DNA of 64,000 bases from Ariolimax columbianus (Eukaryota; Mollusca; Gastropoda; Stylommatophora; Arionidae), in assembly GCA_036924085.1 (NCBI GenBank), contig JAVGWX010000007.1, positions 31,535,953 to 31,599,952 of the forward strand. The letters run 5' to 3'. The notes under the pieces were generated by a model. That model was not told the origin of the DNA. It was given only the letters and a program-made list of their open reading frames with translations, and ran no database searches. A program made the position numbers and the translations under genes. Shown here piece by piece: positions 12,000 through 23,450 of the stretch. The first letter of the stretch is position 1. Every line of letters begins with the position of its first letter.

Positions 12000-12207
12000 G
12001 GAAAGGAGACTAACGTCTGGTAAGGCAAAACAAACTGATCAGACAAGTTAGTCAGGGTCAGGCAAAATTTACTGGCCAAAATCCTTTCTTTGGCTCCTCG
12101 CGACCCTCCGTGGAAAAGGGCTGTTTTCGTGGTAGCCGGGCTGACAATGTGAGTGATCGACGTGACCCAGTAACCAACTCATTGTGGGCATTCGCAAACA
12201 CCAACAA
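12000..12207 (+). mobile_element. Interspersed repeat D, copy 3 (internally deleted)
   Basis: The 5' part (gactaacgtctggtaaggca, then ctgatcagacaagt) and middle (tgagtgatcgacgtgaccca) match the copies at 36339 and 38577. It then jumps directly to actcattgtgggcattcgca with a short caaacaccaac tail. The segment containing the agtgagcgacacgcaga block is absent. Confidence 0.75.
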
Positions 12208-12315
12208 TGCATCGTCGAATGTAGAAAAGGTAATATTATTATAGGAGACTCCAGATAGTATTTTTCGAGCTGAATATAAACCTCCTACTAATGAATCTGC
12301 AGAGATTGTTTCATT

Positions 12316-12673
12316 GTTCTTCTTCTTCTTCGTTCGTTCTCAATCTCCCACTACCAAACTCTGAAGAGGTAAGTAGCAGAATGTAGTCCAGAGAACGGAA
12401 TGCGTTGTGTCGTAGTTTACAGCTTGGCTGCGATATTTGCACCTTTCGGTCCAACACATCCGACTTCAGCAAGCATTTTTTGAGTACCGGGTTAGCATTC
12501 CCTCTTCGATCCCTTCTCCTTAGTCAGTCTGCCCTGCTGCAGCCTGTTATCCAGGATAACCGCGTGGAGGTGTAGAAGGGTCTTGGCAGCTATGGTTCGC
12601 TGGCCCTGACGCTAACAGTCAGCTATGGGTCGCTGACCACTGCAGCTCATGCGCTGCTCAGCATCTTGATCCC
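12316..12673 (-). mobile_element. SINE-like family A, full length, minus strand
   Basis: Reverse complement of family A: the tail reads cttcttcttcttcg on the plus strand, and the 5' end is at cagcatcttgatccc near 12673. All family blocks are present. Flanking gtttcatt at 12308-12315 and 12674-12681 is a candidate target-site duplication. Confidence 0.85.
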
Positions 12674-12689
12674 GTTTCATTTGTGAGAA

Positions 12690-13405
12690 TGTTCGACTCT
12701 TTGGAATTTACAGTATTGCCTGTCTGATCACGCTTAAATTGCAGTAATTCACATTACAAATGGAAACTCTGAGGCAACACAAATTAATAAAGTAGTTGCA
12801 GCAATAATTGTATCATTTATTATGTGTCATAGACCCACTGCAAGCATTTATGTAACTTATTATTTCCAATGCCATTCTGCTGGTTCATCTTTATCTTCCC
12901 CATCTCCGCAGTGCACATCGGCGTCTAGTGAATATATCCTAGTATTGCTTTATTACATGCATTTTCGAGGCCCACTCTGCTCTGGTAGTTACGCCACTGA
13001 AAAACTGGATTGACATGACGCTCCCGCCTTCTCGTCAACTATCTACACTGTATATATCGGCGTCTACAGACTGCCCCATTATTTTTTACCACCTCATTAA
13101 ATTTGCGAAAATACGGTACGTTTATCGCGGTGTTTTCATCGCTTTTGGGCGTACACACAAGGTTAGGGAAACATGTTGGGAAATGTCGGGGAGTTCAAAC
13201 CCTCCTCTTGTTGGCGCCGTATTTTTTTCTTCCTCATAGCCTGGTGTCACGAGACTAATGACAAGTTTATGAGGAGAAACGCAGGTGAGCTGTCTGGCAC
13301 AGTACAATTCACCGCAAACGGATGTTTATTCTCACACAACGCGATTATTGCTATTATATTTATTATTATAATTTGTTTTATATATAAATGTTTCAGAGGC
13401 ATATT
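12690..13405. other. Unassigned stretch
   Basis: Short overlapping frames on both strands and no recognised domain. A B-box-like ggagttcaaaccctcc near 13192 is isolated and not enough to call a SINE. Confidence 0.4.
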
Positions 13406-13410
13406 ATAAA

Positions 13411-13786
13411 TTTTGGGGTACACAGTGGTCTCGAGGTAAGGTGTTCGCCTCGGGTGCTGGAGGTCCCGGGTCCATATTACGGTGGAGATATGGATCATTT
13501 CACGTGGATCATCCGGTAAAAATGTCCACTGATCTCTGAGTAGTAAGATCAGACACCCGTTTGCAGTGGCGCGCATGTTAAAAATCCTTTGGCAGAAGGA
13601 AATCGAAAAGAGTAGACCAAACAGCAGATGCTTCAGAAAATTTCAAGTAAAAAATCTACTCAAATTATTGTAGGGATTCTTGCAACACACATAATGTGTC
13701 GGATAAAGGAGACGATATGTCCAGAACATTAGGTCATGGTTACGTAGTTAGAGGAGCGGCATAGATGGCACCTAACTAGTTGCGGG
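13411..13786 (+). mobile_element. tRNA-derived SINE, family B copy 2
   Basis: The head contains acacagtggtctcgaggtaa and gtgctggaggtcccgggtcc, with a decayed B box. The conserved body reads gatcagacacccgtttgcag, tggcgcgcatgttaaaaatc and ctttggcag. The 3' end is cacctaactagttgcggg, parallel to the copy at 2214. Confidence 0.8.
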
Positions 13787-13917
13787 ACAACATTGCGATA
13801 ATTTACGCTTCCACCACTACCAGTTCCAAAAATAGGCGATCGAATATTCCAGTTGCTACCAACCTGAATGGTATATACCTGGCAAGTCACCAGCGGATTT
13901 CTGACTGTCTAAAAATT

Positions 13918-14575
13918 ATTTTATTTTTATTTTATGTGTTTGCCTCACTATATTCTACTGGCGGATGTGTGCCTATCCCACCTCAGACCGTAGTCAACTG
14001 GGCGATATTAAGACACATAAACCAGTGTATGGATGTATTTGTGCGTCTATATATCCCTATGCTAGGTTTGTGCGCTCTCAGAAGCCAGCCCAACCAAAGC
14101 ACAATGGAAGCATCTCACCCTTAGGGCACCTGTGAATTTTGTGCAACAGTATGATTGTTGGACAGAGTCAAATGATACAAGAGTATGATTGTTGGACACA
14201 GTCAAATGAGACAAGAGTATGATTGTTGGATAGTCAAATGATACAAGAGTATGATTGTTGGACACAGTCAAATGAGACAAGAGTGTGATTGTTGGATAGA
14301 GTCAAATGAGACAAGAGTATGATTGTTGGACAGAGTCAAATGAGACAAGAGTATGATTGTTGGATAGAGTCAGATGAGACAAGAGTATGATTGTTGGATA
14401 GAGTCAAATGAGACAAGAGTATGATTGTTGGATAGAGTCAAATGAGACAAGAGTGTGATTGTTAGACAGAGTCAAATGAGACAAGAGTATGATTGTTGGA
14501 CAGAGTCAAAGGAAACAGAGTGAGGTGAGAAGAGAGAGAAGAAAGAGAGAGAAGCTCCCAGAGTTACCCCAGTTA
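13918..14575 (-). mobile_element. Interspersed repeat E, copy 1, with internal minisatellite
   Basis: Shares gcctcact, tctactggcgga, cctcagaccgtag, gggcgatatt, cgcata-like blocks, cctatgctaggtttgtgcgc and cagcccaaccaaagcacaat with the copy at 18295. The T-rich left edge (about 13918-13945) suggests an A-rich 3' tail of an element on the minus strand. A segment that is single-copy in the other E element is expanded here to about 11 units (14145-14512). Confidence 0.75.
14145..14512. repeat. 34-bp minisatellite inside repeat E
   Basis: About 11 copies of a 34-bp unit: acaagagtatgattgttgga followed by cagagtcaaatgag. The corresponding segment occurs once in repeat E at 18523-18558. E sequence flanks the array on both sides, so the array grew inside the element. 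Confidence 0.9.
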
Positions 14576-14655
14576 GGTAAGTCTTTCGACCCAGCTGCAA
14601 ATGGGTACTTTGTTCACACTTCGAGAAAGAAGGGCATTCTATCTGATATAAAGCA

Positions 14656-14760
14656 AATTTCAAAGAAGTTTCGATGACAAGTCTTATTCAAAGAAGTTTC
14701 AATGACAATTCTAGTTCAAAGAAGTTTCGATGAAAAGTCTAGTTCAAAGAAGTTTCGAAC
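14656..14760. repeat. 28-bp tandem repeat
   Basis: Four copies of a unit with core caaagaagtttcgatgacaa, then gtctagtt. Confidence 0.85.
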
Positions 14761-14898
14761 ACTTCACCGGTGGTAGAGTTTGCTAAGGATTTACTTAATT
14801 CTAAGATAAATGAGAGCACAATGATCTACTTCAAAGGAATTTTAGTTGCGTGTGTCGTCCTCTTCAGCTCCACGCATATGAGATCAAATATATTGACT

Positions 14899-15249
14899 TC
14901 AGCTTCCACTGAGATTTTTTCCGGTATACTTTAACCTTCTTGCTGTTGTTGTGCAATGTGGGTTCCAATTCAATGACTGTTTGGTTATGTTTTTTTTCTC
15001 CAGATGGATAGATGACATACTATCGATGTAGTAGATAGTTTGCTCATTGTTATGATTTTTGTGCATTTTGACCAGGAACTGTATTTTCAATGCCGGATCG
15101 TTGTTGCTATGTAACAGCGGTTGCTTGGTTCTTAAAGGCTGAAGCATCCGGCCTGTGTTTAGCTCTGACATCGTATCTTCTGTGAATCTAAGAACACAGT
15201 CAGCAAGAGTCCAAATCTGTCTTCGCAATTCGTGACAGGGCGTTTGCAT
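14899..15249 (-). other. Unrecognised 116-codon open frame
   Basis: A minus-strand ATG-started frame in non-repetitive DNA. Its composition is mixed and protein-like (charged, histidine- and asparagine-rich, for example NTGRMLQPLRTK), unlike the low-complexity frames elsewhere. I recognise no domain, signal peptide or membrane segment. It could be an exon, a mobile-element relic or chance. Splice sites were not convincing. Confidence 0.15.
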
Positions 15250-15254
15250 GGTTC

Positions 15255-15970
15255 AGCCTACAGCATTATGCTTGATCTATTGAATTTCCACAAAGTGTGC
15301 TCACTGTGACTGACGAACACAAAATGAACCGAATGAGTCTGTCATTGCATTGATAAAACGATGGATTAAGTGTATCATTGTTGATGGTAATTAATGTTGA
15401 TGATAATTAAAGTTGATGGAAATTATGTTGAGAAATAAACAGTGTAAGCGCAATAATAAATGGTTTTAAAGTTCGCATCTCATTTAGTTATTTTAATAAC
15501 AGTCATGTGTGACATATTTACTGATTTGTTTCGTTTAAAAGCAACATTTGGCGTAAAATATTTTCGTACGTTTTGGACTTCCAGACATGCGACCTTATTT
15601 ACCCGCGCATTCTTCAGACGAAGAATCACCAATAGTTTATGCCTGCCCCATAACACAGCCTTGGCACTCACAGCATGCTTGAAGGTAGAACAGTCGGTTC
15701 TAGAAAATCTAATCTGTTATGGGAATCTTCTGCAGGGAAGCCCAAGAATCACCATGGCCAACCTAGCGTAGAGAGGACGCTCTTTTACTCGCTGACACTG
15801 CTAGAGATACGGGCGCCCTCCGGAATGCTAAATGGGTTGATACTGTGTGTATTGTCTGCCATAGCTGATAGCTTCTGGTATCTCGGAGTACACTTAAGGA
15901 GGCTTCACATCAGATTTCGTTGATTCCTTATTATTAGCCATATTTTTTTTTTACAAAGTGCATAGCTAGT
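15255..15970. other. Unassigned stretch
   Basis: Contains short tgatggtaattaatgttgat-type direct repeats at 15360-15440 and a 103-codon frame at 15460-15771 (+) with no recognised domain. Confidence 0.4.
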
Positions 15971-15974
15971 TGAT

Positions 15975-16225
15975 CGTCTGGGTGGCAACGTGGATTAGAA
16001 TACTTGCCTCTCGCAGAAAGTAGGCCTGGTTCAATTATCGTTTCGGTACACTAACGTTTATAACAAAATTCCATAACAGAAACTGTCGTCGAGGAGGAAG
16101 TGTTAAAGACTTCATTGCACTAAGCCACAGCGTGTGTTAGGTTGCGTGGTCAGTTCCCGTTCTCTCTGCTTTTGTCAGGTGGGGCACAAATTTGCACATG
16201 ATAACCTGGGTCGTTATAATCCTGT
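15975..16225 (+). mobile_element. Probable tRNA-related SINE
   Basis: The head has an A-box-like gggtggcaacgtggattaga and a B-box-like ggcctggttcaattatcg about 30 bp later. The body is not obviously shared with the other families here. It is called from promoter-like spacing alone and could be a solitary old copy. Confidence 0.45.
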
Positions 16226-16229
16226 ATAC

Positions 16230-16790
16230 GAGTATATTTAGCTTAGTTTACTACAAAGACAAAGAAATAAACTAATCACTTCACCTCAGAAAAAAGACTA
16301 TGTCTACCTTTTGAGGAAGGCAGGAAAAACAGTTAGCACAGACTTTGAAGAAAGGGGATCAAACCCCAGTAATCCTAGGTTAAAAAAATAGTTTGGAATA
16401 AAATGAAATCTTACATTACAAAATGTGTGCCATTTGCATGTGCGAGCGGCCTCTACATCACACCAATATCAATTCTCCAGGGACCTCAACATTTGAAGGA
16501 AAAAAAACACTCTTACGATGTTGTTTTCTTTGTCTTAAATCATTTGTTCTTTTGGGGAACAGCTCCTTATAATAAGCGGTACTTATAACCACGAGCTTTT
16601 CCTGTTTCAAAACTCAACACTTTTCAATCTAACGCGTCTCCAACCAAATTCCAAAACAAACGAAACCCGTTACAACGACAACCCGCTACAACACGCACTT
16701 TCAAACTCATACTTTTTCAAGAAAATGTATTTGAGCCTCATTCTTTTAATCTATAACCGGCGAGACTCACAATTCTTTCAAACACAACCC
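16230..16790. other. Unassigned stretch
   Basis: AT-rich with only a 61-codon frame and nothing recognised. It runs into the 19-bp array. Confidence 0.45.
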
Positions 16791-16795
16791 TTTCA

Positions 16796-17320
16796 ATGAA
16801 CCATAACTCTTTTAACCAACCGCAACTCTTTTAACCAACCGCAACTCTTTTAACCAACCGCAACTCTTTTAACCAACCGCAACTCTTTTAACCAACTGCA
16901 ACTCTTTTAACCAACCGCAACTCTTCTAACCAACCGCAACTCTTCTAACCAACCGCAACTCTTTAACCAACCGCAACTCTTTTAACCAACTGCAACTCTT
17001 TTAACTAATCGCAACTCTTTTAACCAACTGCAACTCTTTTAACTAATCGCAACTCTTTTAACCAACTGCAACTCTTTTAACTAATCGCAGCTCTTTTAAC
17101 CAACCGCAACTCTTTTAACTAATCGCAGCTCTTTTAACCAACCACAACTCTTTTAACCAATCACAATTCGTTAACAAATCATAACTCTTAAATCAACCAC
17201 AACTTTTTAATCCAACCATAACTCGTTTAACCAAACAGAACTCTTTTAACCAACCACAACTCTTTTTAACAACCAGAACATTTTTTTAACCAACCACAAC
17301 TCTTTTAACCAACCACATCC
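16796..17320. repeat. 19-bp minisatellite
   Basis: About 26 copies of aactcttttaaccaaccgc. Toward the right end the copies diverge to aaccacaactctttt types. Confidence 0.95.
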
Positions 17321-17349
17321 TTCTCCAACAACGCAACTATTACAAAACA

Positions 17350-17940
17350 ACCATAACTCTTTCAACCAGGGGCATCCCCTTTTCACGACTTCTATCCACA
17401 CGTATTGTAACCATTTTCTGTGTGGTTATATGTGCATCTTTATATTCTTTCACGCATAATGTGAAAGCTACTTCAGGCAAAAGCAAAACGGATGAAGTGA
17501 AGTCTTCTCAGTGCAGGTGAAAGGAGAAACAGGCAGTTCTGGGAGATATCTGGCAGGTTGGCTGTAAATTTTGCACGGCGCCTAACGTGGCAGGACCTTT
17601 CTGGCAACATCCCCTTGATTTATGACCAAACGAAGCCAAAAGTGTTTGTTTCTGGTTGTCCGTACTATGGCTGGATCGACTCAGCGGCATAACGCGAGGG
17701 CACATCTGCTAGTCCAGATTCGGAAAATATTTAGGCAGGCCCGAGGTTAAAATTAGCGGTGTCGCCTACAGAGTGAGCGAAGAATGAGTGAAAATCCGAC
17801 GATGAGTATGGAAATTTATAAACATTAAGTGGAGAATCCGTGACTCTCCGTTGTAACTGACAGCATATGCTATGAGTATGTGCAGAGAAGGTGGGGAGAT
17901 TTTAGTTTGGTGCTCACAGAGTGACACGGAGTGGTATTAA
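17350..17940. other. Unassigned stretch
   Basis: No array, family match or recognised protein. Confidence 0.45.
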
Positions 17941-17949
17941 GTAGATGGG

Positions 17950-18150
17950 ATGGAAGAGGACAACGAAGGAGAAGGAATAGGAGGAGGAGGAGAAGGAGGA
18001 GAAGGAGAAGAAGTAGAAGAAGAAGAACAAGAAGAACAAGAGGAATGAGTGGTTGAAGACAAAGAAGAAAAACAAAACTAAGAAGGAGTGGTTGAAGATA
18101 AAGAAGAAGAAGAAACCAACTAAGAAGAAGAAGAAAAAGAAGAAGCCAAC

Positions 18151-18181
<31 letters not shown>

Positions 18182-18294
18182 AAGAATAAACAAACTAAGA
18201 AGGAAAAGTAAAAGAAGAAGAAGCGAACTAAGAGGAAGAAGAAAATGAAGAAAAAGAATAAGAAGAAACAAACTAAGAAGAAGAAAAAGTAAAA
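17950..18294. repeat. GAA-rich imperfect microsatellite
   Basis: Imperfect GAA/GGA triplets interrupted by recurring aaactaagaag and ggttgaaga segments. It continues after the E insertion (18615-18695), so a purine tract was probably split by repeat E. The minus-strand 152-codon leucine-rich frame is its complement, not a gene. Confidence 0.85.
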
Positions 18295-18607
18295 TAAAAA
18301 TTTTTTGTTTTTTGTTTTTTGGCCTCACTAGTTTCTACTGGCGGAGGCGCCCCATTTTCCACCCCAGACCGTAGCCCATTGGGCGATATCAGGACGCATA
18401 AACCAGTGCTTGGATGCATGTATGCGTCTGCATGTACCTATGCTAGGTTTGTGCGCCCTCAGAAGCTAGCCCAACCAAAGTGCAATGGAAGGGCCTCACC
18501 ATGAGGGCGCGTGTGAAAGTTGTGCAAGAGTGTGACTGTAGGACAGAGTCAAATGAAACAGAGTGAGGTAAGAAGAGAGAGAAGGGGAAGAGTGGCTCCC
18601 AGGGGTG
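18295..18607 (-). mobile_element. Interspersed repeat E, copy 2
   Basis: Begins on the plus strand with a T-rich edge (ttttttgttttttgtttttt), consistent with an A-rich tail on the minus strand. It then carries the E blocks (tttctactggcggaggcgcc, gggcgatatcaggacgcata, ctatgctaggtttgtgcgcc). It has a single copy of the segment that is expanded at 14145-14512. A 7-bp agtaaaa flanks it at 18288-18294 and 18608-18614, which is weak evidence in A-rich DNA. Confidence 0.75.
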
Positions 18608-18900
18608 AGTAAAAGAAGAAGCAAACTAAGAAAAAGAAGGAAAATAGAATAAGCTAACTAAGAAGAAGAAGAAGAAGAAGAAGAATAACAATATACATAG
18701 TTTGTCCATAAATTAAACACACTGAGAAGATTGAAAACAGTGAACGAGAGCAGAATATGTCCACGCAATGTTATATAGAAGCAAAGCAAAGATCATCACT
18801 CGCAATGAGTACAACCCATAATGAAATAAAAAATATGGATGTCAGCTATGAACCTGTCCCAAATCGCCAGCTCCACAATCCGCCATCTCTCGTCGGAACA

Positions 18901-19472
18901 CAGGCCTTTGTAGACTATAGCGCCTTAGAACAGGCCGCTGTAGACTATTGTGCTGTAGAATAGGCCACTGTAGACTATAGCGCCTTAGAACAGGCCACTG
19001 TAGACTATTGTGCTTTAGAACAGGCCACTGTAGACTTTAGCGCCTTAGAACAGGCCACTGTAGACTTTAGCACCTTAGAACAGGCCACTGTAGACTATTG
19101 TGCTTTAGAACAGGCCACTGTAGACTATTGTGCTTTAGAACAGGCCACTGTAGACTAAAGCGCCTTAGAACAGGCCACTGTAGACTATTGTGCTTTAGAA
19201 CAGGCCACTGTGGACTATAGCGCCTTAGAACAGGCCACTGTAGACTATTGTGCTTTAGAACAGGCCACTGTAGACTTTAGCACCTTTGAACAGGCCAGTG
19301 TAGACTATTGTGCTTTAGAACAGGCCACTGCAGACTATTGCGCCTTAGAATATGCCGCTGTTGACTATTGCGCCTTAGAACAGGCCGTTGTAGACTATTG
19401 TACTCTAGAACAGGCCACTGTAGACTATTGCGCCTTAGAACATGCCGCACAAGACTATCGCGCCTAAGAACA
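18901..19472. repeat. 30-bp minisatellite with two alternating unit types
   Basis: Nineteen 30-bp units with no indels. Each has caggccactgtagacta, then either tagcgccttagaa or ttgtgctttagaa, so many neighbouring units form 60-bp dimers. The open frame (ALEQATVDY-type decapeptide) is broken by stops at 18961 and near 19155, and I treat it as a by-product of the period. Confidence 0.95.
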
Positions 19473-19479
19473 GGCCGCT

Positions 19480-20255
19480 ACCGACTACTATATCGGCTTA
19501 AGATATCACACACAAGTAACTTCAAATGTGGAATCGTAGTTTAGACTTCAAAGCGTATCCTACAAGACTGCTCAGCTTACAGGCAGAGACTTACGATGCA
19601 AGACCTAGCCAGAGGGAGCAGAGCTCACCCAGAAACTGTCGATCCGCCACCGGAACCTGACGAGAACTTGGCTTTGTCCTAGCAACGAAACTATTTATCT
19701 GGCATGACCAAAATGCTTGAACGAAGAATAAGGAGAAGAAAACGGGAAGAAGAAGAATAACAATTAGACGTGGTACCCAAGGCAAAGGACATATATGTAT
19801 TTACACGTCATTTGGCTACCTGGCATCAGACATTCAATGTCTGATTGAATACCAAGATTAAAAGTTACAAGGACAAGTAATCAGACAAGTAGATATATTT
19901 ATACATCTAGGACAAACCATCACATAAGATGCCCGGAATGAGATGATAATTAACACAAAATTGAATTTGTATAAAATGTCTTCATTGAAAAACAGAAATT
20001 GCTAGCTTCAAAGAATATCGGTATAGAACTTGAGAAAAGAAAAATCACAAATCCTGTATTACTATTTGTTCAGATAAGCTTACAACCAGTCTTACTACTG
20101 ATGAATCAGATGATTTTAGGACTGAGGACCCTGGTATGTGTGACGAATAAGAAGACAACTCTGCGACTGTAAAATCAAACCTAGGACAAAGAAGCAGTTA
20201 GTTCCCTTCAATCGCACGATAATCATGAAAGGGTATTTGAAAGAATGGGAAAGTT
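19480..20255. other. Unassigned stretch
   Basis: AT-rich with no array, no recognised frame and no family match. Confidence 0.45.
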
Positions 20256-20261
20256 AAGTGT

Positions 20262-20297
20262 TTGAAATTATATCAATCAACCAATCAATCAATCAAA
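20262..20297. repeat. (CAAT)n microsatellite
   Basis: Short tandem caat tetranucleotides, seven to eight copies, with one interruption. Confidence 0.85.
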
Positions 20298-20384
20298 AGT
20301 GTTTCTTAGGTCCCTGTGGAGCATTGGTCTTAAACAAATACGCACTCATCTATCAAACATTGATAGAGTGTGAATATAGAAGCA

Positions 20385-21142
20385 AATTCTGCAGGTCGGA
20401 GGAGGATGGTAAAGGTAAATCCTGCAGGTATGAGAGGGATGGTAAAGATACATCCTGCAGGTATGAGAAGGATAGTAAAGGTAAATCCTGCAGGTATGAG
20501 GAGAATGGTAAAGATAAATTCTGAAATTGAAGGTGAAGGTAAATCCTGCAGGTATGAGGAGAATGGTAAAGATAAATCCTGAAATTGAAGGTGAAGGTAA
20601 ATCCTGCAGGTATGAGGAGAATGGTAAATCTAAGTCACGCAGATATGAGGAGAATGGTAAAGGTAAGACATACAGGTATGAGGATAATGGTAATTCTAAG
20701 TCACGCAGGTATGAGGAGAATGGTAAAGATAAGTCATGCAGGTATGAGGAGAATGGTAAAGGTAAGTCATGCAGGTATGAGGAGAATGGTAAAGGTAAGT
20801 CATGCAGGTATGAGGAGAATGGTAAAGGTAAGTCATGCAGGTATGAGGATAATGGTAATTCTAAGTCACGCAGATATGAGGAGAATGGTAAAGATAAGTC
20901 ATGCAGGTATGAGGAGAATGGTAAAGGTAAGTCATGCAGGTATGAGGAGAATGGTAAAGGTAAGTCATGCAGGTATGAGGAGAATGGTAAAGGTAAGTCA
21001 TGCAGGTATGAGGAGAATGGTAAAGGTAAGTCATGCAGGTATGAGGAGAATGGTAAAGGTAAGTCATGCAGGTATGAGGAGAATGGTAAAGGTAAGTCAT
21101 GCAGGTATGAGGAGAATGGTAAAAGCAAATTCTGCATGTAAT
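20385..21142. repeat. 33-bp minisatellite
   Basis: About 23 units of gtcatgcaggtatgaggaga followed by atggtaaaggtaa. The left copies carry atcctgcagg instead of gtcatgcagg. Because 33 is divisible by three and the unit lacks stops in several frames, frames of up to 316 codons are open on both strands. They contain only the repeat. Confidence 0.95.
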
Positions 21143-21305
21143 TTTGTGAAGCAGTGTGTAGATGTAAGGTGTTGAGGTAGAGTTCTGAGGTAAAGTGGTG
21201 AAGTAGGGTGTTTAGGTAAGGTTCTGATGTAAGGTGATGAAGTAGCATTCTGAGGTAAGGTGATGAGAGAGGTGCTGGGGTAAGGGGCTGAGGCAAGGTG
21301 ATAAG
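21143..21305. repeat. Degenerate short-period repeat
   Basis: Diverged ggtaaggtgatgaagtag-like units of about 15-30 bp continue from the right edge of the 33-bp array. Confidence 0.6.
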
Positions 21306-21309
21306 TATC

Positions 21310-22225
21310 GTTTCTTGCTGATCTTTTTACCACTTGTCTTCGTCTAACTTCTAGCGAAACATACGACCCACAATGTGGCTGGCCTTCATGGAAGTCTGGG
21401 CAGAAACTGCTCGGTTGCTGCAGAAGAGTTTCTGTTAACAGGTCGGTTACTTAACATGATGAGGCTGCGAGTTCTAATCACAACTTTATTTAATCGCCGT
21501 TTATAACAAGTTTGAAGTATTCCACTGGCCCGTATTCTTTTTAAACTGACTACAACTCGGGGTTCAGACCATTATTGAAATAACAAGAAAAACAAACAAA
21601 CAAAGAATAAAAGCCACACATACAAAAATAGCGATATTTTATTTTTAACCTCCGTGCTACGTTTCACGAATACGGACAGCGATAACCTTATTATTTTGTT
21701 ATCACCCTCTATCAGACAGTTTATTTTGACTTTATTCGCACATTTGCGATAGGCTTGACAGAGGCTACCGATACCGGACGGTTATCATAAGGAAAATATA
21801 ACGGCATACATCATAGAGTCAAGAGGAGACCTGACAGATAGTTACGGATTCCACTCACATCAACCGTCCAAGATATCTCCCGAGTCGTTCTCTACCATCT
21901 ATCTCTCCCTCTTGTCGCTTTTTGTTGCATTTCTAGCTATATATTCATTTCCAAGTGCACATTGTTTCCTCTATTCAATTCTGCTTGACTATATCGCTTT
22001 TAAAGTCTTACTTACTTCATTATCCGTATTTGTATATCTTTCTCTTGGTATTTACCTGTGTTTTTAGTAGGGCCAGAAATTGCAGTTACATCCCTTTTTA
22101 AAAAAGCACAACATACTTTCATCTGAGGAGACGGAAAGAGCCGATGAGATCATACACATATTTACCACCCCCTGCTGTACACGTCATGGTAGAAGAAAAC
22201 AAATAAATCAAGTCAGAATAAGAAG
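21310..22225. other. Unassigned stretch
   Basis: A tRNA-like segment (ggtcggttacttaacatgat, then gcgagttctaatcac) near 21440-21485 may be an old SINE head. The rest is unassigned. The 3' untranslated part of the minus-strand RT relic may extend in from the right. Confidence 0.4.
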
Positions 22226-22230
22226 GGTTA

Positions 22231-22825
22231 GTCACGTCTGGCTAACACATTCAAATGTACGGTCTTCTCATCGAAGGTTGACTACAATAGACCTGAAACA
22301 TTTTCTGCATCTTGTATTGATGGTGCACTATGGCAGACTATTTTGAAGTCGATCTCTCAATGTTACTCTTTCACCTATATCAATGTTTTTCTTTTCTTCG
22401 TCTGCCTTCAGCTATTCCATGCAGTACAGTTTTCAGCAGAGTATTGAATTTCTTTACATGTTCAAAATATTTGATTTGCCTGATTGTTAAGTCTTTCAGC
22501 GTTCCATTTCACATTTCTCGTTATGACATCTTTATCTGTTTGCTTTTTTTTTCACGAAAAGCCACCCGTTCTTCTGTATGTCCATATTTTAAAGGCCTCA
22601 ATGTTGTCATCCAACTGTTTGCTCAGCTCTCACGTTTCTGAACCTTATAGTAATGATGATTATATTTAATAACACCAGTTGGCTTTTATGTTTAGATTCT
22701 TTGTTATTATCAAAGATGTCCATATAGTTCTCATGTTGTTAAATGTGTTTCTGGCCATTTCTATTTTCTTTTTCACGTTCCAATCACTTCTACCGTTCTT
22801 GTAATTTGCTGTCCTAGGTCTTGCG
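22231..22825 (-). pseudogene. Non-LTR retrotransposon RT relic (thumb and C-terminus)
   Basis: Reading the minus strand and allowing frameshifts, the following appear in the canonical order of an endonuclease-reverse transcriptase C-terminus: YLGQQIT, RSDWNVKKKIEMARNTF, then GSET and EL separated by a stop where W is usual. After these come LDDNIEAFKIWTYRR, KYFEHVKKFNTLLKTV, LHGIAEGRRRK and FRSIVVNLR. At least two frameshifts and about six stops break it. Only the 3' end is present, so it is a dead 5'-truncated copy. The family differs from the RNase H-type relics at 7101 and 34969. Confidence 0.8.
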
Positions 22826-22829
22826 AGTA

Positions 22830-23450
22830 GTATTGATTATCGAACTACAGTCATGCGATTTATGTTAATAAATTTTAATCAGACACTAATTCACTTGTAT
22901 TTATAAATAACGAAGAGTACCAAACTAAAATATATTGTATTACTTACACAGTATTAGCATATTTCTTCTTAAGAAAAAATCCACTGCTGTCAGAGGCATG
23001 GCGCTTGTGTACTTGAGCACGATTGGTAGTTTTAGTACTGAAGTATCATTTATCGATTGCATTACTAGGTTTAAATTGTGGTATTGGAGATCCATGTAGA
23101 TTCATCATAAGCTAGCTTTTGTACATTCTATTCAAACCGTAATATCGTTAGTATTCGTGCGAGAGTCTTTATGTACTAACGGTTACAAACGTTATTAACA
23201 ATTAAAAACTGATATTTATTTACTCGTCCTTGACGAGCAGACGAATGCTTTTGTCAAGCACTGTTAATGCCCAACTCATATTCTTTACTCGTGTTGTTGA
23301 CCGTCTTCCAATAGTTCCTGCAATTCTTGCTCACTTTAGCCCAAAACACTGTGCCATTAGAAATTCTCTCCTCGTGCATGTTAAAAGAGACACGGTGATA
23401 ACATACACACCTGGATATCAATATCTTAGTTCTTAGTCGACCCTGTACTT
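22830..23450. other. Unassigned stretch
   Basis: AT-rich with short frames only and nothing recognised. Confidence 0.45.

Noticed and set aside
17870..18328. 152-codon leucine-rich minus frame resembling a membrane protein
   Set aside because: It is the complement of a GAA-rich purine tract and crosses the edge of an interspersed repeat.
20346..21296. 316-codon minus frame and 196/204-codon plus frames
   Set aside because: They are the 33-bp minisatellite read in several frames and on both strands, with no non-repeat domain.
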